Assembly: GCA_015231615.1 (NCBI GenBank) | Contig: JADGBE010000005.1 | Location: forward strand, 29,812-93,811 | DNA length: 64,000 nucleotides | Origin: Desulfamplus sp. | Lineage (GTDB): Bacteria; Desulfobacterota; Desulfobacteria; Desulfobacterales; Desulfobacteraceae | Direction of reading: 5' to 3' | Shown here: positions 45,370 to 54,990 of the stretch, piece after piece | How positions within the stretch are numbered: the stretch's first letter is position 1 | Layout: the number at the start of each line of letters is the position of its first letter | The notes under the pieces: model-generated | Database searches by the model: none | The model's input: only the letters and a program-made list of their open reading frames with translations | Told to the model about the DNA's origin: nothing | Translations under genes and position numbers: made by a program

Positions 45370-45709
45370 ACGCTATTGTCCTCCAAAGATACTGAACTTT
45401 GATATTTAGAAGTTTAATTTTTATTAGATGCTACATTGCACCATTTTTTTTGTCAACATTATTTCATTGTAGGTAGAACAAATTGATATTCTTTGATTTG
45501 ACAGATATATTGATGTACAAATCAAAAAATTATTATTCTCAAATTCTTATAATATTTTTTGTGCATTGCACAAAATTTTAATTGACAAAGACCCAAAAAC
45601 TTATATATTGCATCATAACATAGCAACATTACTAAAGGCGATTGATATTAAGTTTGATTTTAATCGCTATATCTTAAACATTATAAATAAATTTAAGGAG
45701 TCGAAGAAA
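45370..45709. promoter_or_regulatory. Divergent phaR / phasin control region
   Basis: On the minus strand TTGACA (45451-45456) and TAGCAT (45428-45433), 17 nt apart, form a phaR promoter. Its spacer and -10 hold an imperfect TGC...GCA inverted pair (45429-45440). On the plus strand TTGACA (45582-45587) and TATATT (45604-45609), 16 nt apart, form the phasin promoter. It is followed by a leader of about 95 nt with AAGGAG at 45695. Confidence 0.6.
45557..45575. promoter_or_regulatory. Candidate PhaR operator (TTTTGTGCA-t-TGCACAAAA)
   Basis: A perfect 9-bp inverted repeat with one central base, containing TGC-ATT-GCA. PhaR proteins are known to bind TGC-rich sites of the form TGC-N3/4-GCA. It ends 6 nt before the phasin -35 box, well placed for repression. 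Confidence 0.6.
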
Positions 45710-45970
45710 ATGGAAACCACTAAAATCGCAAAACAGATGATAGGATTTCAGAAAACAGTATTTAACAACACTTTTAATGCAATGGCAATTGCTCAAGACC
45801 AGACAGAGAATATGCTCAATGGATTTTTAGGACAATTCCCATTGATGACCGAAGATGTCAAAAAACAGGTAAAAGAGAGCCTTGATTTTGCTAAAAAAGC
45901 AAGAGATGATTTTAAAAAAGCTGTTGATGATGGTTATGTCAAATTTGAGCAGATGTTTGAACAAAAATAG
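45710..45970 (+). CDS. Phasin family protein (PHA granule-associated)
   Basis: Small amphipathic helical protein of 86 residues that coats PHA granules. The sequence MIGFQKTVFNNTFNAMAIAQDQTENMLNGFL, then KKQVKESLDFAKKARDDFKKAVDDGYVKFEQMF, is a typical short phasin. The reading frame is open upstream to 45566, but the ATG at 45710 has AAGGAG 9 nt before it and the upstream codons cover the promoter, so I use 45710. Expression is probably repressed by PhaR when no granules exist. Confidence 0.85.
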   Translation: METTKIAKQMIGFQKTVFNNTFNAMAIAQDQTENMLNGFLGQFPLMTEDVKKQVKESLDFAKKARDDFKKAVDDGYVKFEQMFEQK

Positions 45971-46071
45971 ATTAAATTTTGCAACTTGGAATTTTAACTA
46001 TACCATCTAAATGTGATTTTAACATGTAAGATGAAAAAAAAGATTAACAATAATAATTTAGGAATAGAAAA

Positions 46072-46380
46072 ATGGATAGCAAAATAATAGATAGCAATAG
46101 AAAAATATTTTCTCAATTTATTGATTTTCAAAAAAATATGTTTGAGAACTCTTACGCAATGATAAATAATATCCAAGAGCAAGGGGAACAGCTTTTTAAC
46201 AAATCTATTGAAAAAAATCCTTTGGTTCCTAACGATACTATTAAAGTATGTACTTACTGGATGGATTTTATCAAGAAAAACAGAAAAAATTATAAATCAT
46301 ACGTTGATACAAACTTCGTGAAGGTTAAAGATATTTTTCAAATTAATGAGTCAGAAGATTCAAGCAATATTAAAAAATAA
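46072..46380 (+). CDS. Second phasin-like protein
   Basis: A 102-residue helical protein similar in layout to the preceding phasin: NRKIFSQFIDFQKNMFENSYAMINNIQEQGEQL, then NPLVPNDTIKVCTYWMDFIKKNRKNYKSYVDTNF and a variable acidic tail. Both carry F-Q-K-N/T followed by N-S/T-F/Y-A-M, so they look like diverged duplicates. TTTAGGAATAG precedes the ATG. Family assignment rests on this similarity and on context. Confidence 0.75.
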   Translation: MDSKIIDSNRKIFSQFIDFQKNMFENSYAMINNIQEQGEQLFNKSIEKNPLVPNDTIKVCTYWMDFIKKNRKNYKSYVDTNFVKVKDIFQINESEDSSNIKK

Positions 46381-46404
46381 TCTTTATTTAAAAAAATGAT
46401 TTAA

Positions 46405-46437
46405 AGATTTGACAACTTTTAAAAAGTTGTCAAATCT
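46405..46437. repeat. 33-bp perfect palindrome, copy 3
   Basis: Same arms as at 16192, with centre TTTAA. It lies between the second phasin and the PHA synthase gene; a hairpin here in the transcript could protect or end the abundant phasin message. Confidence 0.9.
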
Positions 46438-46489
46438 TAATCTTTGATAAAACCTTATCAAATCTAATTAAAGATAATGGAGATCACCT

Positions 46490-48046
46490 GTGGATAATGC
46501 TAACACTCTTTCAGATTCAGCAATAGACGAGATTCCTAACTTGCTTTTAGGATATTTTAATGCAGCCAATAATCTTGTTTCAGGCATAACAAAATATAAT
46601 AATGATTTTTTTATACCCTTTCTTACAGCAACATTTTATTTTAATAATGTTGAAATGTCAGGGGTACACAAAGATTCTCCATTAGAGCAGTGGAGTGCAT
46701 ATATGAAACTGCTTGAGTTTAATTTAGAAATTTTATCTCGATACCACTCAGGCAGTGTTGATGCTTTAGAAGATTTTATTGAAAAGGAGTCTAAAGAGTT
46801 ATCACTTGCAATTTACAACACAGTTTTTAATCGTGATGGAGAAAAACTTACCGATTTTTTTCAACGCCAATTTGATATAATTGAAGGTGTTACTCAAGAT
46901 TTTCCAAAAGCTGTTAAAGATATTGAGCCAGAATATGGATTTCACTTTAAGAGAGGAGAGCAAAAGCCGTTTGCAGAGACAGAACGCTTTTTAGTATATC
47001 CTGTTCTACCAACAGATAGCAAAATTACGATAGATAAAACGGCAAAGCCTGTTCTTATAATTCCGCCGTTTGTTCTTGGTAGCAATATACTCAGCTTTTT
47101 ACCCAAAGAGAACAGAAGTTATGCCCATTGCTTTGCAAATCAAGGGATTCCAACATATATTCGTATAATGAAAGATATTAATACAACGCCTGCTTTTCAG
47201 GTTATGACAATGGAAGAGGACGCTATTGATACCCACTTTTTTTGTCAAAAGATAATGGGGCAGCATGGGAAGAAGGTAACTCTTAATGGCTACTGTCAAG
47301 GTGGATATAGTGCTTTGTGCAATATTCTTTCTGGAGAGCTTGATTCTGTAGTTGATGCCTTGATAACCTGTGTTGCCCCAATGGACGGCACAAGAAGCAA
47401 AGGGCTTGGGCATTTTCTTAGAACTCTTCCTAAAAGATTTAATACTCTGCTCTATGGAACAAAGACCCTGCCTAACGGTAATAAGGTTGCTGACGGCAAT
47501 CTCATGGGTTGGGTTTATAAGCTAAAAAGCATTCAGCATGAAGCACCTCTTGTATCTTTTTTAAGAGATATGTTTATGGTTGCACAGGCAGAAGAGAAAT
47601 CAGTCAAACTAAGTAAAACAGCGTTAGCTTTAAATTACTGGCTTAAAAACGAAAGAACAGATATTCCACTTGCAATTACATCAATGAGTTTTGCCTCATA
47701 TAATATTCCTGTTACACCAGATGGCACCTTGCCCGTAACCATGTTTGGAAAACCTCTCAATTTTAAAACAATTGAGGAGAAAAAGATTCCTTGGCTCCTC
47801 TGTTATGGAGAAAATGACGATCTTGTAGAAAAAGAGACAGCACTTGCTCCATTAGACTACATAAAAGTTGAGACAACACCTTTTCCAAAAGGGCATGTTG
47901 CCATTGCAACATCATGGTCTCACCCTGAATCTGCTTACGCTCTCCACACTCGGTTTGGTAAAGATAAACAGTATAGAGGACCTGTAAGGTTTCAAATGGA
48001 TTTAGATGCCCAAATAGTTGCATCTAAAAAGGCAAACAAGATTTAG
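46490..48046 (+). CDS. phaC: Poly(3-hydroxyalkanoate) synthase
   Basis: Polymerises (R)-3-hydroxyacyl-CoA into PHA at the granule surface. The 518-residue alpha/beta hydrolase has the lipase-like box LNGYCQGGYSAL with nucleophile C269, Asp in CYGENDDLV and His in FPKGHVAIAT. VLIIPPFVLGSNILSFLPKENRSYAHCFANQG is the usual entry strand region. The N-terminal 180 residues are diverged from class I enzymes. It starts with GTG, with GGAG 8 nt upstream. It follows the phasin genes and faces the same direction. Confidence 0.87.
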   Translation: MDNANTLSDSAIDEIPNLLLGYFNAANNLVSGITKYNNDFFIPFLTATFYFNNVEMSGVHKDSPLEQWSAYMKLLEFNLEILSRYHSGSVDALEDFIEKESKELSLAIYNTVFNRDGEKLTDFFQRQFDIIEGVTQDFPKAVKDIEPEYGFHFKRGEQKPFAETERFLVYPVLPTDSKITIDKTAKPVLIIPPFVLGSNILSFLPKENRSYAHCFANQGIPTYIRIMKDINTTPAFQVMTMEEDAIDTHFFCQKIMGQHGKKVTLNGYCQGGYSALCNILSGELDSVVDALITCVAPMDGTRSKGLGHFLRTLPKRFNTLLYGTKTLPNGNKVADGNLMGWVYKLKSIQHEAPLVSFLRDMFMVAQAEEKSVKLSKTALALNYWLKNERTDIPLAITSMSFASYNIPVTPDGTLPVTMFGKPLNFKTIEEKKIPWLLCYGENDDLVEKETALAPLDYIKVETTPFPKGHVAIATSWSHPESAYALHTRFGKDKQYRGPVRFQMDLDAQIVASKKANKI

Positions 48047-48115
48047 AGTAGTGTTCTTGGTTTTGCTTTAGAACACTACAAAATGACATATATTATTGGG
48101 TTTTGTATCTTCAAA

Positions 48116-48380
48116 TTAGGCTGACAGCGAAAGCATAGACTCTGCTTTGGCTAAAAGGTCCTTAAATGGAGATGCTTTTGACATCATGTGCTGCTTTCCA
48201 ACCATTCCATTTTTAGTGTCTGATGGCATAACAAGCGAGGAGCAAAAAGAGAAGAGGAATATTTTTAGTATCTTCATCGTCAAATATAGCTCTTGCAACA
48301 TCGCCGCCATCAACACTTGGCATCTCAATATCACAGATTATCAAATCTGGTTTTTTTCTCTTAGCAAGGTTATATATCAA
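48116..48380 (-). pseudogene. Decayed receiver-domain (response regulator) gene
   Basis: The minus strand reads LAKRKKPDLIICDIEMPSVDG, then GDVARAIFDDEDTKNIPLLFL, a receiver domain from just before the phosphoacceptor Asp. After about 48255 the sense continues only in another frame as SLVMPSDTKNGMVGKQHMMSKASPFKDLLAKAESM, the C-terminal part of a receiver. So a frameshift splits it. The N-terminal half is missing, cut off close to the 3' end of the glutamate dehydrogenase gene. It is a remnant with no start codon of its own. Confidence 0.75.
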
Positions 48381-48389
48381 TTAACTTCT

Positions 48390-51300
48390 TTAACTTACTG
48401 CTAATTCAATTGCCTCCATGAAATTTTTATTCACATTTAGAATAAAATCTTCCCACTCAAGACCATATTTATAGAATGCCATTGAAGAGAGCTTTTTGGT
48501 TATAATGGCGTTTCTGTAGGCAACCATCTCATCAGAGTTTAAAGTCTTCATAATGGCATCTTTGCCAAGTTTTGTTATAAGGATTTGTGGAATATAATTT
48601 TCCATAACATTCCAGATAATTTTATCATTTTTAAAAATGTTTGGCAGATTTGCTTCACAAATATCTTGAAGGCTAAAAATCTGCTCGCTTGTCTTTTCAG
48701 AAAGCTCAAACAGTGGGATTGATGGGTTTGCATCATGGATTTTAATGAGCATTCCAGTTTCAGCAGATGAATATTTTTGAACAAGAAGCATGATATCCTT
48801 TGTCAATGCCCATTTTGTCGCAACATCTTTAAGGAGCTTCTCCTCATAATCTTCGCCTAAAAGAAAAGCTGTCAAAACCTCTGCAATTGAACTGCTAAAT
48901 ACTCCGCCCTTGTTTGCCGTTGAATCTTTTATCTGTTTGATATTTGTTGATGTGGCAATATATCGCCTTGAAGCATCGTCAAAAAAGACATTTGCACCTT
49001 CAACAATGAATTTTAGCTCTTTGAAGTTATTAACAAAATTTTGAACATTTGCATGGTTAATAGTATCTTTAAAACCTCCACAAGGTATGAACGCCTCAAT
49101 ATTTGCTTTAGCTATAAATTTACGATTTGCGGGATCAGTTAAGAATGTTCTATGAAACATTGCCCCGTTTTCAATAAAAGTGCCATCTGGCAGGGTTATC
49201 TCTTTTGATTTGAGCGGAACCATAAACCCATCAGGACTCAGCTTGTCAATTGGAAATGCAAGTGAGTTTGCCCTTGGTGAAGTATGACGCATAAATGCAA
49301 TTTTCATTAACTCATTTTTATCAAGACCTTTTGGGTCAAACAAAATTGAACCGCCATCAATAATCAGGCAGATTTTTCCTTTGTAGCACTGAATCTGATT
49401 TGCTCCAAGATCACCATCTGGACCTCCTGTCATCATAAGATTTAGGTTCTCCTCTTTTGATCCATAGTGGTCTATCATGGCTCTAAAAGAACTCATAATG
49501 CAAGTCGTTGTCATTCCGCTTGTTGAGATATAATTTGCTTGAGATTGTAGGGAAGTGTTGTTTACTAAAGAACCGTTTGAAGTAGAACTCTCTTGAGAAT
49601 CTGAAATTTCGCTCTTTTCAAATATTTTAGCCATTATTTGATTCATGTCAGTTGTAGTTACTATTGGCTCACCATTTATCTGCAACTCTGTTCCACTTTG
49701 TTCCCTGTCAAACAGACCCAAAACATCACCATTTGCCAAAATTCCATAAGTGTCATGCGGAATACCAAAACTTTTACCAGTTGTGATTGTTCTCCAATAT
49801 TTATACCCACGCTCCTTTGCATGGTATGAGATAGAGTCCATAAGAGGGGCTGTCCCCTCATCAGGACCAAAAAATATCATCTCTGTTTTGCCATAGTAAT
49901 CAACTATTGTCTCATGCCCAAGCATCAAATCCATAATACCTTCTGTGTAGTCATAGAGAGCATCAAGAGCGTAGCCATTTGCATAATCAGCATGAGGCAC
50001 AACAACACCTTTTGAGCCACTTTCGCAAATATCTTTATGTTTAAGTCTCTGAGCTTTTGGACCTAACGCATAATTGAGAAGAACCGCATTATCAAGCTCT
50101 GTGCTGTGGTTTGATGGAGTTACCCTTATTAATCTCAATCCTCCCCTTGCAATGTCGCTTGCCCTAAGATGAGTTCCGCTTGCATAGTGTCCATTTACAT
50201 AAAAGATACCATAAACAAATTGATTAAATACAAGAGGATCAAGGATTGAGTTATCAAAGCGGAAGGCGTATGAACGTTTTTCAGGCTTATAAAAGTTGGT
50301 TTTGAGGGTGCAAGATACAAATTTAGAGATGAATCTGAAAATATCATACCCAAGTTTATAATCCATGAATCTTGAAGAGATTATTTTTTCAAACTCACCT
50401 AACTTTTGTCCAAGTTTCTCATCGTTTATAAGTTTAATATCATTTTCTTTCTGTTTAGCCTCATCTATCATTTTAATAACAGATTGGGTTCTGTTAATAG
50501 TTGCGGGATTAAAACGGCTATCAAAAATATTAAATAGAAATTTAATCAGGTCTGGATGCTTTTTAACAATCTCCATAATTATTGCAGCAGTATATGCTGA
50601 TTTGTTAGATGTGTGAACCCTTGAAGCAAAAGCATCTTTGTAGTCGTCATTGGATAGGCTTGACATAATCTCTCTATCTGTTAGGTTTTCACTCTCTTTG
50701 TAGATAAACATTCTAACAAAATCAATTGCATTACCAGCAAATAACATCTCTTTAAATGTAAGTTTTTCCTGCACATAAAGCTCTGTTATTTCACTTACTC
50801 TAAATGATAGATAGGCACAAAGATCGTTTACAAGTAACACCTCTTTTTTTATGGAAAGCTCTCCAAGAGCATAAAGTGAGCATATTGATGAAGGAATAGA
50901 AGATTTTCCCGAATATGGTTCCCAGTAAGCTCTGTTTAGAATAAGACCATGATCTTGAAAAAGTTTTCTAAAAACAGGCAGTTGAGGAGTTGGAAAATCG
51001 CTGTTAAACATAAGCCTTGTCTCGCCAGTAGCTGGCAGATTAAAGGTCTCTATTAATGGAATTACTGACTTTTCAGACGATTTCAGGAAATTCTCATAAC
51101 GCCTTCGTGTTGGTTCTGGAGTTGCCTTATAATCACCAGCAAGGTTGAACAAAAATCTCGATTGTTCAAACTCTTTTTTGGTAAAATCTTGGACTGTTTC
51201 GGGTCTTATGAGGTAGGTGTAGTAATTGCTTTTGGGGCTATAATGGTATTCTCTCCGATGCCCTGACATAAGAGGTGCAAGAATATTCTCCATCTTATCT

Positions 51301-51674
51301 CTTGTCTCTTGTGTGGCGATTCTCACCCTTTGGGCATCTGCTGCTATCTCTAAGTTAAAGTCAATATCAGCTACAAGTCCATAAAGGGTTACTTTGCCAT
51401 CTTGAAACCTCATGCTTGTTGCAATGGAGGATAAAATATGTTTTAGAGACTCTTTTTTAATATGTTCAAAAAAATAGTTTGGTAAATCAAGGTCGTTTAA
51501 TAAAATTCCCGCTGCCATATTAATACAACCAGCGGTTATAAGCCCTTCTGACGCAAGATCAATTACTGCTTCATATAGAATACGAGTATCAAGGTTTACA
51601 CTTTGTGCTTTATCAATTATATAGCTTGATTTTGATATATACTCTGATTTGTTAGACATTTCAGGATTTTCCAT
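48390..51674 (-). CDS. Large NAD-type glutamate dehydrogenase
   Basis: A 1094-residue enzyme of the large NAD-dependent class that deaminates glutamate for catabolism. The N-terminal half (about 1-480) is the regulatory region of this class. The catalytic half has THLRASDIARGGLRLIRVTPS, LNYALGPKAQRLKHKDI and GSKGVVVPHADYANGYALDA. It continues with FFGPDEGTAPLMDSISYHA, MTGGPDGDLGANQIQCYKGK and IPCGGFKDTINHANVQNFV with FIVEGANVFF. GGAGAG precedes the ATG. An insertion of Ser/Asn-rich sequence (about 680-710) interrupts the catalytic half. It is unrelated in organisation to gdhA at 25257, so the cell has an assimilatory and a catabolic enzyme. Confidence 0.9.
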   Translation of the reverse strand: MENPEMSNKSEYISKSSYIIDKAQSVNLDTRILYEAVIDLASEGLITAGCINMAAGILLNDLDLPNYFFEHIKKESLKHILSSIATSMRFQDGKVTLYGLVADIDFNLEIAADAQRVRIATQETRDKMENILAPLMSGHRREYHYSPKSNYYTYLIRPETVQDFTKKEFEQSRFLFNLAGDYKATPEPTRRRYENFLKSSEKSVIPLIETFNLPATGETRLMFNSDFPTPQLPVFRKLFQDHGLILNRAYWEPYSGKSSIPSSICSLYALGELSIKKEVLLVNDLCAYLSFRVSEITELYVQEKLTFKEMLFAGNAIDFVRMFIYKESENLTDREIMSSLSNDDYKDAFASRVHTSNKSAYTAAIIMEIVKKHPDLIKFLFNIFDSRFNPATINRTQSVIKMIDEAKQKENDIKLINDEKLGQKLGEFEKIISSRFMDYKLGYDIFRFISKFVSCTLKTNFYKPEKRSYAFRFDNSILDPLVFNQFVYGIFYVNGHYASGTHLRASDIARGGLRLIRVTPSNHSTELDNAVLLNYALGPKAQRLKHKDICESGSKGVVVPHADYANGYALDALYDYTEGIMDLMLGHETIVDYYGKTEMIFFGPDEGTAPLMDSISYHAKERGYKYWRTITTGKSFGIPHDTYGILANGDVLGLFDREQSGTELQINGEPIVTTTDMNQIMAKIFEKSEISDSQESSTSNGSLVNNTSLQSQANYISTSGMTTTCIMSSFRAMIDHYGSKEENLNLMMTGGPDGDLGANQIQCYKGKICLIIDGGSILFDPKGLDKNELMKIAFMRHTSPRANSLAFPIDKLSPDGFMVPLKSKEITLPDGTFIENGAMFHRTFLTDPANRKFIAKANIEAFIPCGGFKDTINHANVQNFVNNFKELKFIVEGANVFFDDASRRYIATSTNIKQIKDSTANKGGVFSSSIAEVLTAFLLGEDYEEKLLKDVATKWALTKDIMLLVQKYSSAETGMLIKIHDANPSIPLFELSEKTSEQIFSLQDICEANLPNIFKNDKIIWNVMENYIPQILITKLGKDAIMKTLNSDEMVAYRNAIITKKLSSMAFYKYGLEWEDFILNVNKNFMEAIELAVS

Positions 51675-51849
51675 GAACTCTCCTTATGCTATTGATTTTT
51701 TGTGTTACCACAAGAATTTATCTCGGTTATTTTGTGAATTTTATTTACTGATTGAATTGAAATTTAAAATATTTTTTCTTCTAACACAATTTTTTAATAT
51801 ACGGCAAACAATACTATAAAAAGGCTTAATTTTGTTGAAAGGTGAAACT

Positions 51850-52569
51850 ATGAATAGAGACAAAAATGGAATAGTAGTTCTTAAGAAAAATGAGGATATT
51901 TTTAATCTGTTCATAGAAAGGGCTTCTTTAGAAAAATCCTCTGTAAAAAGAGAATATAGCCAACAAGCTGATGTCTCAAACCAAGAACAAGAGAACATAG
52001 ATGAGCAAAATAAAAGAGAGCTAAGATTTGATAAAAATGGTATGCCATTTTTAGATAAGGGACAAAGTCTATACAAAATATTTACAGATAGTGATAAAAT
52101 GGAAAAATATAAGAACCCAGCAAGAGACTATAATTTAGAGGGGAAAGATGACTCAGAAGATAATAATAAGAGTTTCTTTGAACTAATCGAAGAGTCATTA
52201 AAAGGCAAAAATAGAGATGAGATGATGCGGGAAAAATCAGATAAGCCATTACCCGATCCTGTCCCATTAAAAAAGAGATTAAAACGGTATCCACCTCCTC
52301 AAGATGAGATAGACCTTCATGGATACACTGCAAAAGAGGCTGAATCTAAAGCTGAGGCATATTTGAGAAATTGCTGGAGAGAAGGGCTTTTTACGGTTCA
52401 GGTTATTGTTGGCAGAGGTATTCACTCTCCCTATGGTGCTGTTCTTCCTGATTTGGTTGAAGATTTGTTAATCAGACTCAAGAGAGAGGGAATTGCTCTT
52501 TGGTTTGAGTGGGATAAAAGGACAAAAAGCCAGAGCGGGTCAATTATTGTCTATCTAAAACAGTTTTAG
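51850..52569 (+). CDS. Smr-domain protein (MutS2/YdaL-type)
   Basis: The C-terminal 90 residues form an Smr domain: PPPQDEIDLHGYTAKEAESKAEAYL, then VQVIVGRGIHSPYGAVLP and WFEWDKRTKSQSGSIIVYL. The LHG and GRG-type motifs of this putative endonuclease/nucleic-acid-binding domain are intact. The N-terminal 150 residues are charged and low in complexity. The frame opens at a TTG (51832), but the ATG at 51850 has AAAGGTG at good distance, giving 239 residues. Its 3' end overlaps the convergent DUF2156 gene by 26 nt. Confidence 0.85.
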   Translation: MNRDKNGIVVLKKNEDIFNLFIERASLEKSSVKREYSQQADVSNQEQENIDEQNKRELRFDKNGMPFLDKGQSLYKIFTDSDKMEKYKNPARDYNLEGKDDSEDNNKSFFELIEESLKGKNRDEMMREKSDKPLPDPVPLKKRLKRYPPPQDEIDLHGYTAKEAESKAEAYLRNCWREGLFTVQVIVGRGIHSPYGAVLPDLVEDLLIRLKREGIALWFEWDKRTKSQSGSIIVYLKQF

Positions 52570-53575
52570 GTTTTACCTTATATTTTTTAACAAAACTTGT
52601 AGGGTGATAACTTAATTTAGCATGTCTTAAGCCCTCATCTCCTAAATCTTGCTCACGGTTAATTGTTTCGTAATGTTCGGTAATAATAGATGCAAATGCC
52701 TGATTTACAAATTGCCACAAACCTTTATATCCATTTACAGCTTTTTCAAAATGGATTACAAAACTCTTACCGCAAGCAAGCTCTTCGCCAAGTGAGTATG
52801 CAACTGGAGTATCTTCTACATAATAGATTGCACCGCACAGTTGAAGTTGCTCTCCTTTTTCAAGAGCCTCTTTTGCAGCACTGTAATCTCCATCTTCATT
52901 CCCATTTTCAACTCTATGCTCTCTCCATTTTTCAAGAACTTTTAAAGCATCTGGTAAATACTCTTCAAGAAGAGGACGACCTTCATAGTTATGATTATTT
53001 ACAAATGCTTTTATAAGATTCCGCTTTTTATGGTAATTTCTTCCCGGAAGATCGGCTAAATGCTCTCTTTTATAGATATAATCAAAATTATCACGATCTT
53101 CAACAACGTCATAACCAAGATTTAAGAAGAAATCTGCCTGATTTTCTGATGCACACTTTAGGGTTGAATGCTCATCAAACAATCTATCCAAAATCTGCTT
53201 TTGAGGAATTCCAAATGGCAACATAAAAAATTTCTCTTTATTATACTTTACCGTATCTCCGTTTTTTGAACGATCCTCTCCTGTAATAACCAAAATCTCT
53301 AAGTCATCTTGTGAAAAGCTATCTTTGGATATCTCTAAATCATCTTGTGAAAAGCTATCTTTGGATAAAAAACCATGTTTAATGCTATTTGGATTAAGTT
53401 TTGCAACGCTGTTGGCGTTAAGTCTTGAAATTTTATAATTGTGAGGCTTTTGGAAAAGATATAGATTTGCAAAGGTAAACTCAGAGATACCATAAGGCAA
53501 TCTTTGAAACATTGGGTGAAGTATATCTCTTAAACCTATATGAATATCAACAAATTCTGGATATATAGGTATCAT
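52544..53575 (-). CDS. DUF2156 / phosphatidylglycerol lysyltransferase C-terminal-like (GNAT-fold) protein
   Basis: A GNAT-fold protein of the DUF2156 group, whose best-known members attach amino acids to lipids. Recognisable parts are LPYGISEFTFANLYLF, FDYIYKREHLADLPGRNYHKKRNLIKAFV, GAIYYVEDTPVAYSLGEEL and FVIHFEKAVNGYKGLWQFVNQAFA. A 12-residue duplication (SKDSFSQDDLEI twice) is encoded by a 36-bp tandem repeat near 53300. The frame opens at TTG 53608; ATG 53575 has GGGAG upstream and is chosen (343 residues). Function in this organism unknown. Confidence 0.8.
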   Translation of the reverse strand: MIPIYPEFVDIHIGLRDILHPMFQRLPYGISEFTFANLYLFQKPHNYKISRLNANSVAKLNPNSIKHGFLSKDSFSQDDLEISKDSFSQDDLEILVITGEDRSKNGDTVKYNKEKFFMLPFGIPQKQILDRLFDEHSTLKCASENQADFFLNLGYDVVEDRDNFDYIYKREHLADLPGRNYHKKRNLIKAFVNNHNYEGRPLLEEYLPDALKVLEKWREHRVENGNEDGDYSAAKEALEKGEQLQLCGAIYYVEDTPVAYSLGEELACGKSFVIHFEKAVNGYKGLWQFVNQAFASIITEHYETINREQDLGDEGLRHAKLSYHPTSFVKKYKVKPKTVLDRQ

Positions 53576-53615
53576 TATAAATAACGCTCCCATTAAATGT
53601 GAATTCAATCACTAT

Positions 53616-54935
53616 TTATTTCTTTTTAGTTTTCGGTAGAGTTTTTTTCTTTCTCTTTTTTTTGATTGATTGTTCATACTCATCAATCAATTTACGAATG
53701 CTCTTATCGACTTGAGATGGTGACTCTGTATCCCATATAGATTTAGAGGCTAAATCAGAGACTAAAGATGTTGATTCATCAGAAGATTCAACAGTAGAGG
53801 AATACTCTCTCTTACTTATTTGGATAATTTCAATTGGCTTATGAATAAACTCCTGAATCTCTTTAAGTCGTGGCTCTTCTTCTTTACTGCAAAATGAAAG
53901 AGCTATTCCTTTTTGTGTGCCTCTACCTGTCCGACCCACACGATGAACGTAGTTTTCAGCTTTTTCAGGTAGATCATAATTGATAACGTAATGCACGCCA
54001 GCTACATCAATACCTCTTGCACTCACGTCAGTTGCTATCAAAATTTGAAACTCTCCCATTTTAAAGCTGTTCATAACTTTTGTTCTGTCAGATTGCTCTT
54101 TTCCACCGTGAAGGTTGTATGATGTTATGCCAACCCTTGCCATTGCTTTTTCAACACGCTCTGCCCTAACTCTTGTTCTTACAAATACAATAATTTTACT
54201 TTCAGGGTGTTCTTTAATGAATCTTTCAAGAAAAAAACGCTTGTCGTCCATCTCAACAAACATAACTGCGTGGGAGACATTTTTAGAAACTGGATCATCA
54301 GGAGATATTTCAATGCGTATTGCCGAAGATTTGACCTGAGAATATGCTAATTTTTTTATCTCTTCGTTAATAGTTGCTGAAAAGAAAAGAGTTTGGTGTT
54401 TCTGTTTTAACATCCTCTTAACTGATTTTATATCATCAATAAACCCCAAATCAAGCATGTGGTCAGCTTCATCAAGAACCAACGTATCAATCCTGTGAAG
54501 GTTTATATGACCTTGACTTATAAGGTCAAACATCCTTCCCGGGGTCGCAATAAGAATATCAATTCCATGCTGGAGTTTTTTTATCTGGGCATCTTGTTCA
54601 ACACCACCAACAAGAGCAAATGGCTTTGTGCGTGTATGACGTGATATATCATTAAACACATCACCAATTTGCATGGCAAGCTCACGAGTTGGCACCATGA
54701 CAATACATTGAATTCCATCTGAACGCTGACTTGTTTTTCTTCTGTGAATCCTATCAATGATAGGAATGGCAAAAGCGGCTGTTTTTCCAGTGCCTGTTTG
54801 AGCAATGGCAAGAACATCTTCTCCATTCATTATGTGGGGAATTGATTTAAACTGAATATCAGTTGGTCTTCTAAAACCAAGTGTTGCGAGGTTGTCCTTT
54901 ATCTCTTGTGAAATATGGTATTTTTCAAATTTCAT
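53616..54935 (-). CDS. DEAD-box RNA helicase, RhlE-like
   Basis: ATP-dependent RNA helicase of 439 residues: Q motif GFRRPTDIQFKSIPHI, motif I AIAQTGTGKTAA, PTRELAMQ, ATPGRMFDL, DEADHMLDLGF, SAT, and the second domain with HGGKEQSDRT, IATDVSARGIDVAGVHYVI and HRVGRTGRG. The basic C-terminal tail (KKKRKKKTLPKTKKK) is typical of RhlE and probably binds RNA. It lies upstream of, and 40 nt from, the chosen start of the DUF2156 gene on the same strand. Confidence 0.94.
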   Translation of the reverse strand: MKFEKYHISQEIKDNLATLGFRRPTDIQFKSIPHIMNGEDVLAIAQTGTGKTAAFAIPIIDRIHRRKTSQRSDGIQCIVMVPTRELAMQIGDVFNDISRHTRTKPFALVGGVEQDAQIKKLQHGIDILIATPGRMFDLISQGHINLHRIDTLVLDEADHMLDLGFIDDIKSVKRMLKQKHQTLFFSATINEEIKKLAYSQVKSSAIRIEISPDDPVSKNVSHAVMFVEMDDKRFFLERFIKEHPESKIIVFVRTRVRAERVEKAMARVGITSYNLHGGKEQSDRTKVMNSFKMGEFQILIATDVSARGIDVAGVHYVINYDLPEKAENYVHRVGRTGRGTQKGIALSFCSKEEEPRLKEIQEFIHKPIEIIQISKREYSSTVESSDESTSLVSDLASKSIWDTESPSQVDKSIRKLIDEYEQSIKKKRKKKTLPKTKKK

Positions 54936-54990
54936 GTTGTCCCAAAATATTATCCATAATGGAAAATCGTTAATAAGTCATAGCTAAAAG

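Noticed and set aside
48116..48334. A 72-residue reading frame on the minus strand as a real small gene
   Set aside because: Its C-terminal half is the frameshifted end of a receiver domain; its N-terminal half is out of frame with the homologous part.
51741..52076. A 111-residue minus-strand frame opposite the Smr gene
   Set aside because: It mirrors the low-complexity N-terminal part of the Smr protein and covers its promoter.
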